From an endosymbiont of Escarpia spicata (lineage in GTDB: Bacteria; Pseudomonadota; Gammaproteobacteria; Chromatiales; Chromatiaceae), in the NCBI GenBank assembly GCA_003349915.1, contig QFXE01000007.1, positions 161,460 through 225,459 on the forward strand: a DNA stretch of 64,000 nt, given 5' to 3'. Made by a program: the position numbers and the translations under genes. Below the pieces are notes generated by a model, which saw only the letters and a list, made by a program, of their open reading frames with translations, did no database searches and was not told the origin of the DNA. Of the stretch, positions 38,721 through 49,900 are shown in pieces. Within the stretch, counting starts at the first letter, position 1. The number at the start of each line of letters is the position of its first letter.

Positions 38721-39486
38721 AGTTCAGTGCCTCGTTACAATTCAATAAGCATAAGAAAATAATAAAATTATTACCTCCTTGCATGGAACTAATTCACGAA
38801 ACCGGTTGGGCGAATAGGTTGCGGCTCTTGATTTGTGGTCTGCCTCTCATCCACTGCATGAAAAAAATCAAAAATATCAACTCAATTTTCATCGAAGTCA
38901 AAAAATGAATCCGTCCCATTTTTCCTTCTCCTTTTCCACTTTTTTACTTCTTAACATCACATATTAACCATTCAAAGTAAGTGCCATTCCTGTCTGCCTC
39001 TTTGGGTTTCCGGGTGGTCTGGAATAGACCTTAACAACAATAAGATATTACGTAATAGACAGTCCTTGAAGAGGACGATTTCCTGCAATATGCATAAAAA
39101 TACTGGGACGAAAGTCCCAATTAATCTGGCTTTGTGTGGGTATTATACGGCGTGTGAATTGCCCATTTGTGACGGTTAAGAATCGACAATCGACACATTC
39201 TTTTCGGGCGAAAAAAAGGGGGGGACAGGAATCCCGCGACCCACCTTATCTCAGGATCAAAAAATATTCCGGGTTTGTGACTTTTTCCAGGAGTCACCGG
39301 GCAACCGGCTCCTGCAGTATTGAAAACACTAATGTACCGGCTGTTTAAAGCTGACTGCTCCATCAGGTGCCCAACTGCCTCAGGTAGACAATAAAATCAG
39401 CCAAACGTTTTCGATTGGCAATGATTAGCAACTGCGGAATGCCCAAACCAACAAATGTTGGGCAGATGATCCAAGAGGGTTTAGAG
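38721..39486. other. Long divergent intergenic region upstream of the octahaem cytochrome
   Basis: About 765 bp with no credible gene. It contains an A7G7 run at 39211-39224 and a hairpin GGAGTCACCGGGCAACCGG, then CTCC, near 39291-39313. A GEMM-type riboswitch core was looked for and not found. An in-frame ATG at 39415 exists but the downstream ATG at 39487 has the better ribosome site. Confidence 0.45.
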
Positions 39487-42400
39487 ATGAAATGTTCTTC
39501 CTGTAACACCGAAAGAAAACCGACAAGGCCAGAAAACCATTTCTGGTCAACACAAATTCTCGTCGTACTTTCCACGATGCTGTTTGCATTAACATCAACA
39601 GGCGTCGCTTGGGCCGGTAACGAAATAGATATTGACCATGCGATCTGGAACAGAGACCACAACAGTCTGAGTGTGAGCGGCGACGACGCGCCGAATTACG
39701 GTACCGTGACTATCAGGTACGGTAAAAATGAAGGCAGTGGTGCCGTGATCGGCAGCACCCAGGCGGACGATAATGGAGATTGGACGTTTCGCACCTCCAA
39801 TCTGAATCCTGCGCCGTGTAATGTAACCGCACAAGCAGGTAGTGGCGACGATGATAAGAAAGTACGACGCGCCCCGAAAGGCTGCAGCAACGACGGTGGT
39901 GGTACTGTTAATCGGCCACCGAGTGGCAATGCAAACGGCACCTACTCCGGCACTGTAGGAGAATCCATTAGTTTCGATAGCAATGGCTCAAGCGACCCTG
40001 ACGGCAGCATTGCCTCCTATGCCTGGACATTCGGTGACGGTGTTTCCAGCAACCAGGACAACCCAAGCCACACTTACAATGTGCCAGGCACCTACCAGGT
40101 GATCCTGACCGTAACCGACAATGACGGTGCTACCGGCACGGATATCACTACGGCGACTATCGTCGACGATCAACCACCCCCGCCCAACGTTTCGCCGACG
40201 GCCAATGCCAATGGCCCCTATATGGGCACCACCGGGGTTAACGTGAATTTCAGCAGCGACGGTTCCAATGATCCAGACGGTAGCATTGTCGCCTTCAATT
40301 GGAATTTCGGCGACGGCAGTAACAGCGCCAACCAGAATCATACCTATGCACTTGCAGGCACCTACCAGGTGGTCCTGACCGTAACCGACAATGACGGTGC
40401 CACCGGCACGGATACCACTACGGCGACTATCGTCGACGATCAGCCACCACCACCGGTTAACAATCCGCCTGCCTGTGCTATCGACACACCGTCCGGTAAC
40501 GTCACCATTACCGTGGGTGCCTCGGTGAACTACAGCGCCACGGTTACCGACACGGACAACGATCCACTAACCATCAGCTGGAGCTTCGGAGGCGGTAACC
40601 CGGCAAGTAGCAACATTGTGGATCCAGGCAGTATCAGCTACAACTCGGCAGGTGTATTCACCGCCACATTAAACGCCAGTGATGGTCAGGCTGGTTGCGC
40701 ACAGCAAACCCGCACCATCACGGTGCAGGACAGCGCACCGCCGCCAGTCATCCCAGCCCCGGATGTTTCCATCAACTCCACCAGCCGGAATTCAGCTGAC
40801 GAGGGTGTTATCCCAAACAATGAAGGTCCGGTAGCGGAAGAACCCTTTGTTGGCAACACCACCCATAGGGTAATAGCCATCAATGATCTGGGTATGCACT
40901 GCGGCGATTTCGATACCCGTATTGCGAGCATCCTGCCGCCGTTCCAGGCCCTGTTGGCACAGGTGGTGCAGAAGGGCGCCACGCCTCAACTACTCGATAA
41001 TACACAGGCCGAGGTTGTCTACTCAGCGGTGTCCAATCCCAATGATCCGATTCTGAACGATCCCAACGTCTTCACAGGCGTTGCACCGGACGGCAGCGTG
41101 TTCAAGACAAACTTCTGGAATACTGTCTCGGCAGGGGCCTATGACGCATTCTATCCCCCACAGGTAACGCCTTTGGCTGGTGGTGTTATGGGTATGACAG
41201 ATGATATTGGCCTGCCGGTACCCAACCTGGAAGCGCTCTACATAGGTGCTGACGGTCTACTCAACAGTGGTGACGAGAGCCTGGTGGCCACCATGCACGC
41301 CATGCCCGGGATGACGGCTCCTTATCTGGGCAACATGCCCCATGTGGCCGAGGAGTTCTATAATGACAAGCCGTTCTTCGTCAACTTCCCCTTTGGCTAT
41401 GTGGCGGAAAAAATAAACTGGTTTGAGGGTGCGGGCATTCCATTTGCCGCATTTGACGACTTCGGCCGCGAGAACCCCTATCCGCTGGTGCGTGTGCAGG
41501 CCAACGTGGCTGGCAACACCGTGGCAACTACTGATACGGTGCTGCCGATCTCCGGTGAGGCAAGCTGTAAGAACTGCCACTCGGCGGACGTAACCGACAC
41601 ACCGCATGCCGGTGCGGCACTGGTTAATCTGACGAACGTGGCCGACCAGCTCGATGACCCGGCTCTGGGCAATCTACCGTTGAACGTGAGCATCGAGTAT
41701 GCCACCGACATCAACATCCTGCGTCTGCACGACCAGAAACATAACACCAGCCTGGAGAGTGAGGCCCCGGTAGTCTGTCAACGCTGTCACTACACCCCGG
41801 CGCTGGACCTGGCCCATGTGGGTCCATTGGGACCGGAGAACGATCCCATCAACGCCAATGGCCGGACACAGCTGACTCAGAGCACCATGTCCAACGTCAT
41901 GCACAGCCACCATGGTGCCACGGGTCTGTTCCCGGAGATACCGGCGCCAATCCAAAACGCTGACGGCATCGTCACCAACCAGGCTGCCCGTGTAACAGCC
42001 ATGGAAGAGAGCTGCTACCAGTGTCATCCTGGCACTGACACTCAGTGTCTGCGCGGTGCCATGTTCAACGGAGACATGCTCTGTAGCGACTGCCACGGTA
42101 ACATGCAGCAGGTCGGTGCAGACTTCTCACAGAATGTTTCTCCGACTAATGTGGGCGCCTTTGAGATGATCGGAAACTTCTATGACCCGAACGACCCGCA
42201 GCCGCGCGTTCCCTGGGCCAATGAGCCAGGTTGTGGCTCATGCCATACCGGTGATGTCGTCACCAACCAGGCAGGAGACACCGGCACAGTAGTCAACACA
42301 CGGGATATGGATGGCAATGTGGACGGTATCCGTCTGCGTCAGGCCTTTCTCACTGGTGATACCAAGGCGACACCGATCGTACCGGACAATAATCGCTTTG

Positions 42401-42762
42401 CTGAGAATATCGTACCGGCCAGCTTCAACGGCACGGCCAACCAGCTGCAGGGGTACACGGGCACCATCGTCGAGTGTGACACTTGCCACACCAATGCCGA
42501 CAGCTTGAGTCCCAACGGTTCTCGTCAGAGTCTGCAAGGTCCTCACGGAATGCATGCAGTGGGTATCACCAGCTTTGCCGACGCCAAGCATAAGGAGAAT
42601 CTCGACAAGGATGCATGCCGTGAATGCCATGGCCAGAACGGCGAAGGTTCCGTGCTCTCGCGTACTGCGGCCGACCGCGATTTCCGGGGCATAAAAGATG
42701 GTGGTTTTGTGCCCAAGGGCACACCCGTCACCTGCTCAGAATGTCACAGCAACAAGCTGTGA
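39487..42762 (+). CDS. Secreted octahaem c-type cytochrome with PKD domains
   Basis: 1,091 residues. A long N-terminal signal (cleavage near GVAWA, residue 40-45) is followed by a beta domain (about 45-125) and three PKD-like domains (about 150-410). Next is a domain containing HRVIAINDLGMHCGDFDTR, then eight CxxCH haem sites between about 694 and 1087: CKNCH, CQRCH, CYQCH, CSDCH, CGSCH, CDTCH, CRECH, CSECH. Such proteins carry electrons in or across the envelope; extracellular electron transfer or sulfur-compound oxidation are possibilities. ATG 39487 has GAGGG 8 nt upstream. Followed by a terminator, so monocistronic. No porin or CymA-like partner is adjacent. Confidence 0.88.
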   Translation: MKCSSCNTERKPTRPENHFWSTQILVVLSTMLFALTSTGVAWAGNEIDIDHAIWNRDHNSLSVSGDDAPNYGTVTIRYGKNEGSGAVIGSTQADDNGDWTFRTSNLNPAPCNVTAQAGSGDDDKKVRRAPKGCSNDGGGTVNRPPSGNANGTYSGTVGESISFDSNGSSDPDGSIASYAWTFGDGVSSNQDNPSHTYNVPGTYQVILTVTDNDGATGTDITTATIVDDQPPPPNVSPTANANGPYMGTTGVNVNFSSDGSNDPDGSIVAFNWNFGDGSNSANQNHTYALAGTYQVVLTVTDNDGATGTDTTTATIVDDQPPPPVNNPPACAIDTPSGNVTITVGASVNYSATVTDTDNDPLTISWSFGGGNPASSNIVDPGSISYNSAGVFTATLNASDGQAGCAQQTRTITVQDSAPPPVIPAPDVSINSTSRNSADEGVIPNNEGPVAEEPFVGNTTHRVIAINDLGMHCGDFDTRIASILPPFQALLAQVVQKGATPQLLDNTQAEVVYSAVSNPNDPILNDPNVFTGVAPDGSVFKTNFWNTVSAGAYDAFYPPQVTPLAGGVMGMTDDIGLPVPNLEALYIGADGLLNSGDESLVATMHAMPGMTAPYLGNMPHVAEEFYNDKPFFVNFPFGYVAEKINWFEGAGIPFAAFDDFGRENPYPLVRVQANVAGNTVATTDTVLPISGEASCKNCHSADVTDTPHAGAALVNLTNVADQLDDPALGNLPLNVSIEYATDINILRLHDQKHNTSLESEAPVVCQRCHYTPALDLAHVGPLGPENDPINANGRTQLTQSTMSNVMHSHHGATGLFPEIPAPIQNADGIVTNQAARVTAMEESCYQCHPGTDTQCLRGAMFNGDMLCSDCHGNMQQVGADFSQNVSPTNVGAFEMIGNFYDPNDPQPRVPWANEPGCGSCHTGDVVTNQAGDTGTVVNTRDMDGNVDGIRLRQAFLTGDTKATPIVPDNNRFAENIVPASFNGTANQLQGYTGTIVECDTCHTNADSLSPNGSRQSLQGPHGMHAVGITSFADAKHKENLDKDACRECHGQNGEGSVLSRTAADRDFRGIKDGGFVPKGTPVTCSECHSNKL
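40086..40448. repeat. In-frame direct repeat of a PKD-encoding segment
   Basis: 40086-40178 and 40356-40448 (offset 270 bp, exactly 90 codons) differ at only about five positions, starting GGCACCTACCAGGTGRTCCT. A recent duplication of one PKD module inside the cytochrome gene. Confidence 0.8.
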
Positions 42763-42814
42763 CCATGGCCTAAGCTGTAACGACATGCGGCATGGATGCT
42801 GCTCATTCCTCACA

Positions 42815-42848
42815 GGCCCCGACCAGTTGCCCGGTCGGGGCCTTTTCA
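42815..42848 (+). terminator. Intrinsic terminator after the octahaem cytochrome
   Basis: Arms GGCCCCGACC (42815-42824) and GGTCGGGGCC (42833-42842), 8-nt loop, followed by TTTTC. Confidence 0.88.
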
Positions 42849-42952
42849 TGTCCAATCGATAGGATCAGACTCACTGCAGTCGATTTGTCGGTGGCGACTA
42901 TGTGATCAGAACGCTCTATATAGGATTACATCATAATGGAATGAGCGAAACG

Positions 42953-43215
42953 TCAGCGTACTTCCTCCACCATCATATAACGCGAGTCATTCCCGTTTTC
43001 TGAAATGAGCTCATAGTTACTACCGAAATAGCAGGCCCGGTTGTCCACATTTTTGTAGGCCCTGGCCGATTCGGATTTTGTCAGTGAGACATCATCAACG
43101 GCGCCGTACACATTCTGGCCATTCGTAAGCTTTACGTCACTGCTGCCAATGATGATATGGGTGATTTGGTGTTGTATAGAGATGACTTTGTAACTGCAAA
43201 GTCGCAGGGAACCCT
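42953..43215 (-). pseudogene. Orphan C-terminal coding remnant, no start codon
   Basis: The minus strand carries an open frame of about 85 codons ending in TGA at 42953-42955 (…SSDVKLTNGQNVYGAVDDVS and RACYFGSNYELI…). Its composition looks coding, but the frame has no ATG, GTG or TTG before a stop that overlaps the end of the TusA-like gene. I read it as the 3' end of a lost gene; a GTG inside (NVYG) could start a 55-residue protein. Product unknown. Confidence 0.35.
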
Positions 43216-43216
43216 C

Positions 43217-43453
43217 TTACTTTTTTCGCACCAGGTAGATAAGCTGCTGCTCAGTGATCGACTCGTCGATCAATTCGTAGAGACCGTGTGCGGTCAGCAC
43301 CCGGACCTCACGAGTGAACTCAGGGTTGGTTGCCTTGATTTGGAGTATCTGACCTGAATCCATTCTGGCGAATGCAGCCTTGGTGCGAATAATGGGAAGC
43401 GGGCAATCCAGACCGCTGACGTTCAATTCCTGGTCGAAGTTTTGCGTAGCCAT
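43217..43453 (-). CDS. TusA/SirA-family sulfur carrier
   Basis: 78 residues of the TusA fold with the invariant motif LDCPLPIIRTK (Cys17). TusA-family proteins carry persulfide sulfur on this Cys for tRNA thiolation, molybdopterin or dissimilatory sulfur oxidation. No tusBCD, dsr or hdr genes are adjacent, so which pathway it serves is open. The C-terminus ends YLVRKK. Nothing abnormal in length or motif. Confidence 0.88.
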   Translation of the reverse strand: MATQNFDQELNVSGLDCPLPIIRTKAAFARMDSGQILQIKATNPEFTREVRVLTAHGLYELIDESITEQQLIYLVRKK

Positions 43454-43560
43454 CCTGTTTATGTCCTGTTAGAAAAGAAGGTTCGGAGTGATTCGATTCT
43501 CCACTAGCTGATTGACTATTTATCAATCGAGTCTAACCCTATTGATTCATTAATTATTTC

Positions 43561-43995
43561 CTAAAAATATATCCGCATAGTGCCATCCTTCAACAATAGG
43601 TACAATTCTTTGTCTTTATTAATTTTTCTTAACATTAAGAATTCACTCAACTCGTCAAGTCCATTTACAGAGTGCAAATCTAGTACCTTTGTTCTTTTAG
43701 GCAAACATTTTACTATTGAACCATTTACATATGACTTTAAAGATTCTTTGTCTTTATAAATACTGCCAATAATTGCATATCCAGAAACGCCTAAATCAAC
43801 TCCTCCATCGTAATCGAATGAATGATATTCTCCATAAAACCCATCAATGGACTGCAAAGTATTAAGATACTTCACAACATCATTTACACAGTGACTGGTC
43901 ACAGGGAATTTTATTTTTTCATATCGTTCAGCACACGCAACAGAAGAACAACTAATTAGTACGCCAGCAACAAATACACGCAAATAATTCTGCAT
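43561..43995 (-). CDS. Small periplasmic protein downstream of the RHS gene (possible immunity protein)
   Basis: 144 residues, not recognised. A Sec signal (VFVAGVLISCSSVACA) and a mature part with two Cys (HCVND, VKCLPKR) that could form a disulfide. The region is markedly AT-rich compared with the window. It follows the RHS stop by 2 bp on the same strand, the usual place for a gene that neutralises the RHS C-terminal tip; that role is inference from position only. Confidence 0.6.
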   Translation of the reverse strand: MQNYLRVFVAGVLISCSSVACAERYEKIKFPVTSHCVNDVVKYLNTLQSIDGFYGEYHSFDYDGGVDLGVSGYAIIGSIYKDKESLKSYVNGSIVKCLPKRTKVLDLHSVNGLDELSEFLMLRKINKDKELYLLLKDGTMRIYF

Positions 43996-43997
43996 TT

Positions 43998-46900
43998 CTA
44001 CCTCAAATCAAATGGTACTTCTTCTATTGGCACAAGACCTACTTCCCTACTATTTAGCAACTCTCGCTGAGTTGGGATGTCCGGATCTGGGTACCAGGCT
44101 TCATAGTCACTTGGTCCAACCATATAATCCCCATAAACCCACCATTCTCTGACAAGATATTTGCTTTCATAGTAGGAGAACTCTATGGTATCAATTATTT
44201 TTGTCCGAAAATCCAACTGAATATAAACATCTGTTGCTGCAGCAACACCTTCGGCCCAACCGAAACTTTTAGATAGTGATGAGACTAACGGAGGCCGCTT
44301 ATATCTAGCAACGTTACTAACATTTGAAACCTTCCTAGTACATTCAACGCTGTCGTCACAAGTGGCTTTGACTCTATCAGAGTCATATTGTCCTTCCGCA
44401 TTAAACAAATGCACCATAGCCGCATGATACGCTCCAGCGGCAAAACTGCCACCTGTTGCTGCTGATGCAAGTCCTCCGAGCGCGGCGGCTGTCATAGTGC
44501 GAATTGGCATCGGCGCCGCATTGGTCTTTGCCCATCTCGCAGCTGGCGACATATGCGCCACAAATGCTCCCACAAATCCACTCTTGAAGTCACCACCACG
44601 CATCTCGCTGATTGCGCCTTGAGAGACGCCATGGGCCAACGATGTAATTCCATCGCTATCAAATAGCCGCCCTCCCCCATTACCGCCATGACCAATATAC
44701 CCTGCAGCTGCACCACTGACCGCACCAAATGCAGCCCCCTTCAGCGCACCTTTTAGGGTGCCGGTTGTGGCACCACCCACTACGGCGCCTATTGCTGCGC
44801 CATTCAGGGCAGCCAGTGTTATTTGCCCTGCCGCCACTTGGAAACTGGTGCTGCCGACTGTGATGAACGCGCCACTGGCTCCCGACCCTCCTGCCGCAGC
44901 GGTAAATAATGCTTCTCCAAAAAATACACCCCCCATCATCGCCATACCAACAACCATGCCTATCATCCGGATGTAGGGATTATCGATAAACTGGGAGACG
45001 ATCATGATGATCGCACCGATGATGAAGTTGATGAAGTGGCCGCTGGGGTCGTTATACTTCAACGGGTTGTTCATCACGTAGATGTAGCGGTTGAAGTTCT
45101 GCGACAGGCCCGGTTCCTGGATGTAGATGTCTGCCGAGAGGAACCGGCCTATCTCCGGATCGTAGAGCCGGGCGTTCATGTGCACCAGGCCGATATTGTC
45201 GATCTGTTCGTGGCCGGTGTAGCCCCGGTTGGTCAGTTTGCGCTGGAACGACTGGTCGATCTCTTGTCCATTTACCGCCCGGCGCTGGCCGAAGGGGGTA
45301 TAGCCCATGCGGGCGATGATCGCACCATGAGAGTCGGTGATGGTGTCAACGCTGCCGAGTGCATCTTTGTGCAGATAGCGGGTCTGATCCGCCTGCTTCT
45401 GGCCATTTTCTATGGTTCTGACCTGGATCGCGATGACTTCTCCATCGGCGTAGATGAAGTGTTTCTTTCGCTCGATATGGTTGCCGTCCATATCCACGGC
45501 GGTGATCAACTCGTAGCCTTTGCCGATATACCAGGTGGTCTCCTGTCCCTCTTGGTCGAGGCTCTGCTTGCTGACACGACTGTTGTCTGGACCGTATGCA
45601 AAACTGACGTCAGCATCTTTTGTTTTGATCCTCAACGGTTTGTTGAATGAGGTCCATTCGATCTCACGCCCGCTGCCGCTGACCATGTTGCCGTTAGCGT
45701 CATAGGTGTAATCCTCGTAGGTACCATCGTTGCGGTTCAGAGCGAGGATGCGGTTACCCTGATCATACGACATGGTTCCTGCATTGGATTTGTGCAGGAT
45801 GTTACCGTTGATGTCGTAGCTATAGCTGAGAGTGTCGCTTACACCTGTACCAACACCGTAGTAGCCCGCTTGTTGCAGGCGGTCGAGGCTGTCGTACTGG
45901 TAGTTCTCGCTGATGCCGTTAACCCTGTCGTCTCGCTGGGTAACGTTATCGACGTTATCGTAGCTGTAGTGCAGGTTGCGGATCGGGTCGTTCTCTGCGA
46001 CGCCTGTTTTGATCTCCTTGAGACGGCCGCTGTAGGGATCGAAGATGCGCTGGGTCAGGTAGCCGTTACCGGTGAATTCTCCTTTCAGGCGGCCGGAAGC
46101 ATCACGACTGGTGGCTGACCAGAGGGTGACATACCCTTCATTGTTGTTGTATCCATCAAGTTGGCGCTGAATGATATCCGATGCAGCTTGGTAATCTTGT
46201 AACTTTGTAACAACCTCATCCAGAAACTGCATCTGCTCCTTAGCTTGTGCATAGTAGCTTTCAGCCAGCTCTTTATCTTTCTTAGATTTTTCCTTGTACT
46301 GTGCTTCCAGCTGCCGCTTTTCTTCGGCCGCATCTTGTCGAAATCCTGCCTCCATTGTCAATAAAGTTGGACCAATGTTACTCGCTTTCCCACTAAAATA
46401 ACGGGCAAAGTTTACATTCGCAGGTGGCCCACCTGCACATACATACGATGTGGCAGCTCCATATTTCCAATATTGATCTTGATATATTGACTTTGCCGAA
46501 CCACACCTCTTAGTTGGAAAAATAGCAATCGGTACCTGGACATCATAATGTCCATAACCATTGCATTTGCCTTTCCGGTTATAATTATTGCAATAGGAAT
46601 AACGATACCGAGCCTGGCCACCCGATGAGTCCATATATTCAAACAAACGATCGCCATAAGCTCTAGTGTATTTGCTCGACACTTGACGATAATATGCAGC
46701 CTGCCGCCGCTGTTCCTCCGCTTTTGCTGTGAGTTGTTGTGCTAGCAGCTCAAGTCTCTGAGCATCGTCGGAGGCATCTGACGCTTTTTGAAGGGCTAGA
46801 AGCTCAGTGGCACGTGCAGCTTCCGCTTTTTCATAAAGGGCCTTCGCCTTTTTTTCATGGCTCATCATGCGGTTTTGCAGCGAAAAAATCTCTTTTGCAA

Positions 46901-49900
46901 AAGCATCTAACGACTCCTCAAGCCGGATATAGTCATAGTCCCAAACCTCCTTTTTTGGCATGCGCACGGTTTTCAGATAGCCGTCCTGATTGTAGACCCG
47001 TTCGATCTCTATACCGTCAGGGAAGGTCTCTTTGACGGGACGGGATTGGGCATCGTAGGCAACCTGCTTGGTAAAACTTTTCTCTCCTATTTTTATCTTG
47101 GTAGAAACAGCACGGCCGAGGGCGTCGTATTCGAACGAACGGCTGTTGTCGGGTGATGTGGTTTTGGCGAGTTTGCCGATGCCGTTTTCCGCTATGTCGT
47201 ACTCCCAGGTTGCGACACCTTCAGCGGTTTCACGCCTGACCAAGCGACCAAGCAAATCGTAGGATTGCTTGACCACTTGACCCTTGGCATCCTTCTGTCG
47301 TAATAATTCATCGTAGGCGTTGTAGCGATACGTCCAATGTCCCATGGAGGGATCATCCATTGAGACCTTGTTGCCACGGTTGTCATATCGATTGCGGATA
47401 ATGAATCCGTTGGTGTCTGTTGCGATCAGGTTGCCGATGGGATCGTAAGTGTAGGTAATGGTGGATATGCCTGCCTCGACAACCTGCGCATCTTTTTCCA
47501 GCAGGTTTTTCGTTACCACCCTTGCGCGACCTTCCGGGTCGATTACTGTGGTGGTCAATCCCTGGTAGCTGTAGTAGGTGGGAATATGGCCCGTCTCGGA
47601 GGGTTTGTTCTGCACCACCACCCGCCCCATCTCGTCGTACTCACTGGTGACCCAATATGCGTTCGCGCCGGGGAACTCGCCCTCAAAATAGGGCAAGGTG
47701 GCGGCGATGATCTGCCCCTTTGCGTTGTACTGTTTGTCCTGGTAGACGTTCTTGCCGTTAAAGCCACGGGTGAGGGTTCTCACCTCACGGTTAAGTGCAT
47801 CGTAGTAGACGGTCTTGGGTGATACGCTGGTGGCGCTCTCAGTGATCTTGTAGACGCTGAAGTCATCAAAGATAAGACCGGCGTTGGCACCGTCACTCCA
47901 TTCGTAGGCCCAGCGGGTCTCTGTGCCGTCGGCGCGGCGCTCCGTTGTTTTACGGCAGAGAGTGTCGTAACCCCAGTGGGCGCTGATGCCGTTGGGACCG
48001 GTCTGCTTGACCGGCAGACCACAGCTCGGATCGTATTCGATGGTCTCCTCATGCCCCAGGGCGTTGGCACGTCTGATGGGGAAACGTCCTGAGCTATCGT
48101 AGGTTGTCGATGAGCGGCGGGGCTGCACGCCCTGCCCGCTCAAGACGGTGCCGGTACGGTTGCCATATTCGTCGTATTCAAACTCACTGGTCAGGCTGAG
48201 GCTATTGCCCGGTTCGATAACCTCACTTCGCAAAACACCGTTTACGTGATCGTAATCAAAACCGGTCGATCGAGTCAGCGTACCTTCGCGGGTGGAGTGG
48301 GTAACCTCCACGTTGAGCGGATTGCCGATCAGCCAGGCAGACTCATCGTTGCGATAGACGCTATTGCTCTCCTTTCTGACAAAGTCGCCATTTGCCCCGT
48401 TGATCTCCACCACCATACGTAGCGCATTGCCATATTCATCGTACTCTGCATGGTTGGTCTGTTCGGTTTTGATGTGGCTTCCATCCAGTTCATATTGTTC
48501 CAGCACTTGAGTATGAGGCTGTACGCTGACCACATTATCGAAGTAAGAAGGTAGTTCACGATAGGTCAGTCTATTCCTGAGGATTACCACATCACCAACG
48601 CGCTCTTCTATCTCCCGTACACGGCCACTGAAATCACCAAGCTGATAGTAGCGGGTGATATGTTTTCTGTTGGTAGTATGGTTATGGCTGCTGACCTCGG
48701 CAAACCCAAGACTGCCGTCATCTTTGTGGGTCTTCAGCCCGGCATAGTGGTAACTAATGCGGTTCATGCCGCCGATGCCATCGGAGGAAGATATACTGCG
48801 CACCAACCGGGTGACACCCTGCATATCGAATACGGGCGCTACTGCATCCTCATAACGCTCGTAAAGATCCTCATCACTCAGGCGGCCATATTCGAATTCC
48901 GTACGCGCACCGTAGCCGGTGGTGACCGCTGCCAGCAGGTTGGCCATGTTATCGTTGCCAATAGTGCAATTGATGCCTTTGTAACTGCGATAGCAGACAT
49001 CAGGCGAACCATCGTTGTTGATGTCGGTCATACGCAACGGGTTCTCTTTCGGCATAACCTTGGTACCGCCATACAAAGTCATGACGTCCACACTCGGCTT
49101 CAGACTCGCATACTTGCGCATGACGTCGAAGTCTTCACCATTGTTCAACGCACAACTGAAGGCTTCGCTTCCGGAACCGGTACAAACATCAGCCCGGCCA
49201 TCTACGTTGATATCAAGCAGATTCAGACTGTTATCGTTATGGTTCTTCTCCATATCCTCATCCGTGCCCCACTCATAAGTGACGTCCACCCGCTTTTTGA
49301 GTGAAGCAAAGGCCGATCCGGTATTGATGGCACAGGAGTAATTGCGCGATTGACGAAAGCAGATATCCGAGAGGCCATCCGCATTGAGATCACCATAACG
49401 AAAAGTGCCGGCAAAGCCTTTGTTCGCCCACTGGCGGCCAAATTCCGCTGACCAACTCTCTTTCTCGCCAAACAGCGGCATATCATCCGCATCGACCCCC
49501 AGACCGAGAGCACAACGAAAACCCTGATCATCTGCACCACAGATATCGATAAGGCTGTCGCCATTGATGTCGATAAAGTTCAGAGTGTTGTTCTTAATAT
49601 CGTCACTGCCAGCTGGCCAGCCACTCTCTGAGAGCGTCACGAGGGGTCCGAACCTTTTGCCATTCCGATTCAATACACAACTGACACCATCGTTTCCAAA
49701 TTTGCAGATATCAACATAGCCGTCACTATTGATATCGGAAAAACGCAGTGTATCCTTGCGATTCAACGACCTTGTCCAGTAGCGATTATTGCTGAACTCC
49801 TGACCATCGCTTAAACCACATAAGATGCCTCTGTTGTCCTGAATGCAGTAATCTGACTTCATGTCGCCGTTGAGATCCAGCAACATCAAAGTCCCAGATA

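Noticed and set aside
39250-39486. Possible GEMM (cyclic-di-GMP/cGAMP) riboswitch before the multihaem cytochrome
   Set aside because: Such elements precede cytochrome genes in Geobacter, but the GCAAAGCC-type core and its partner segments are absent; only a simple hairpin with a GCAA loop is present.
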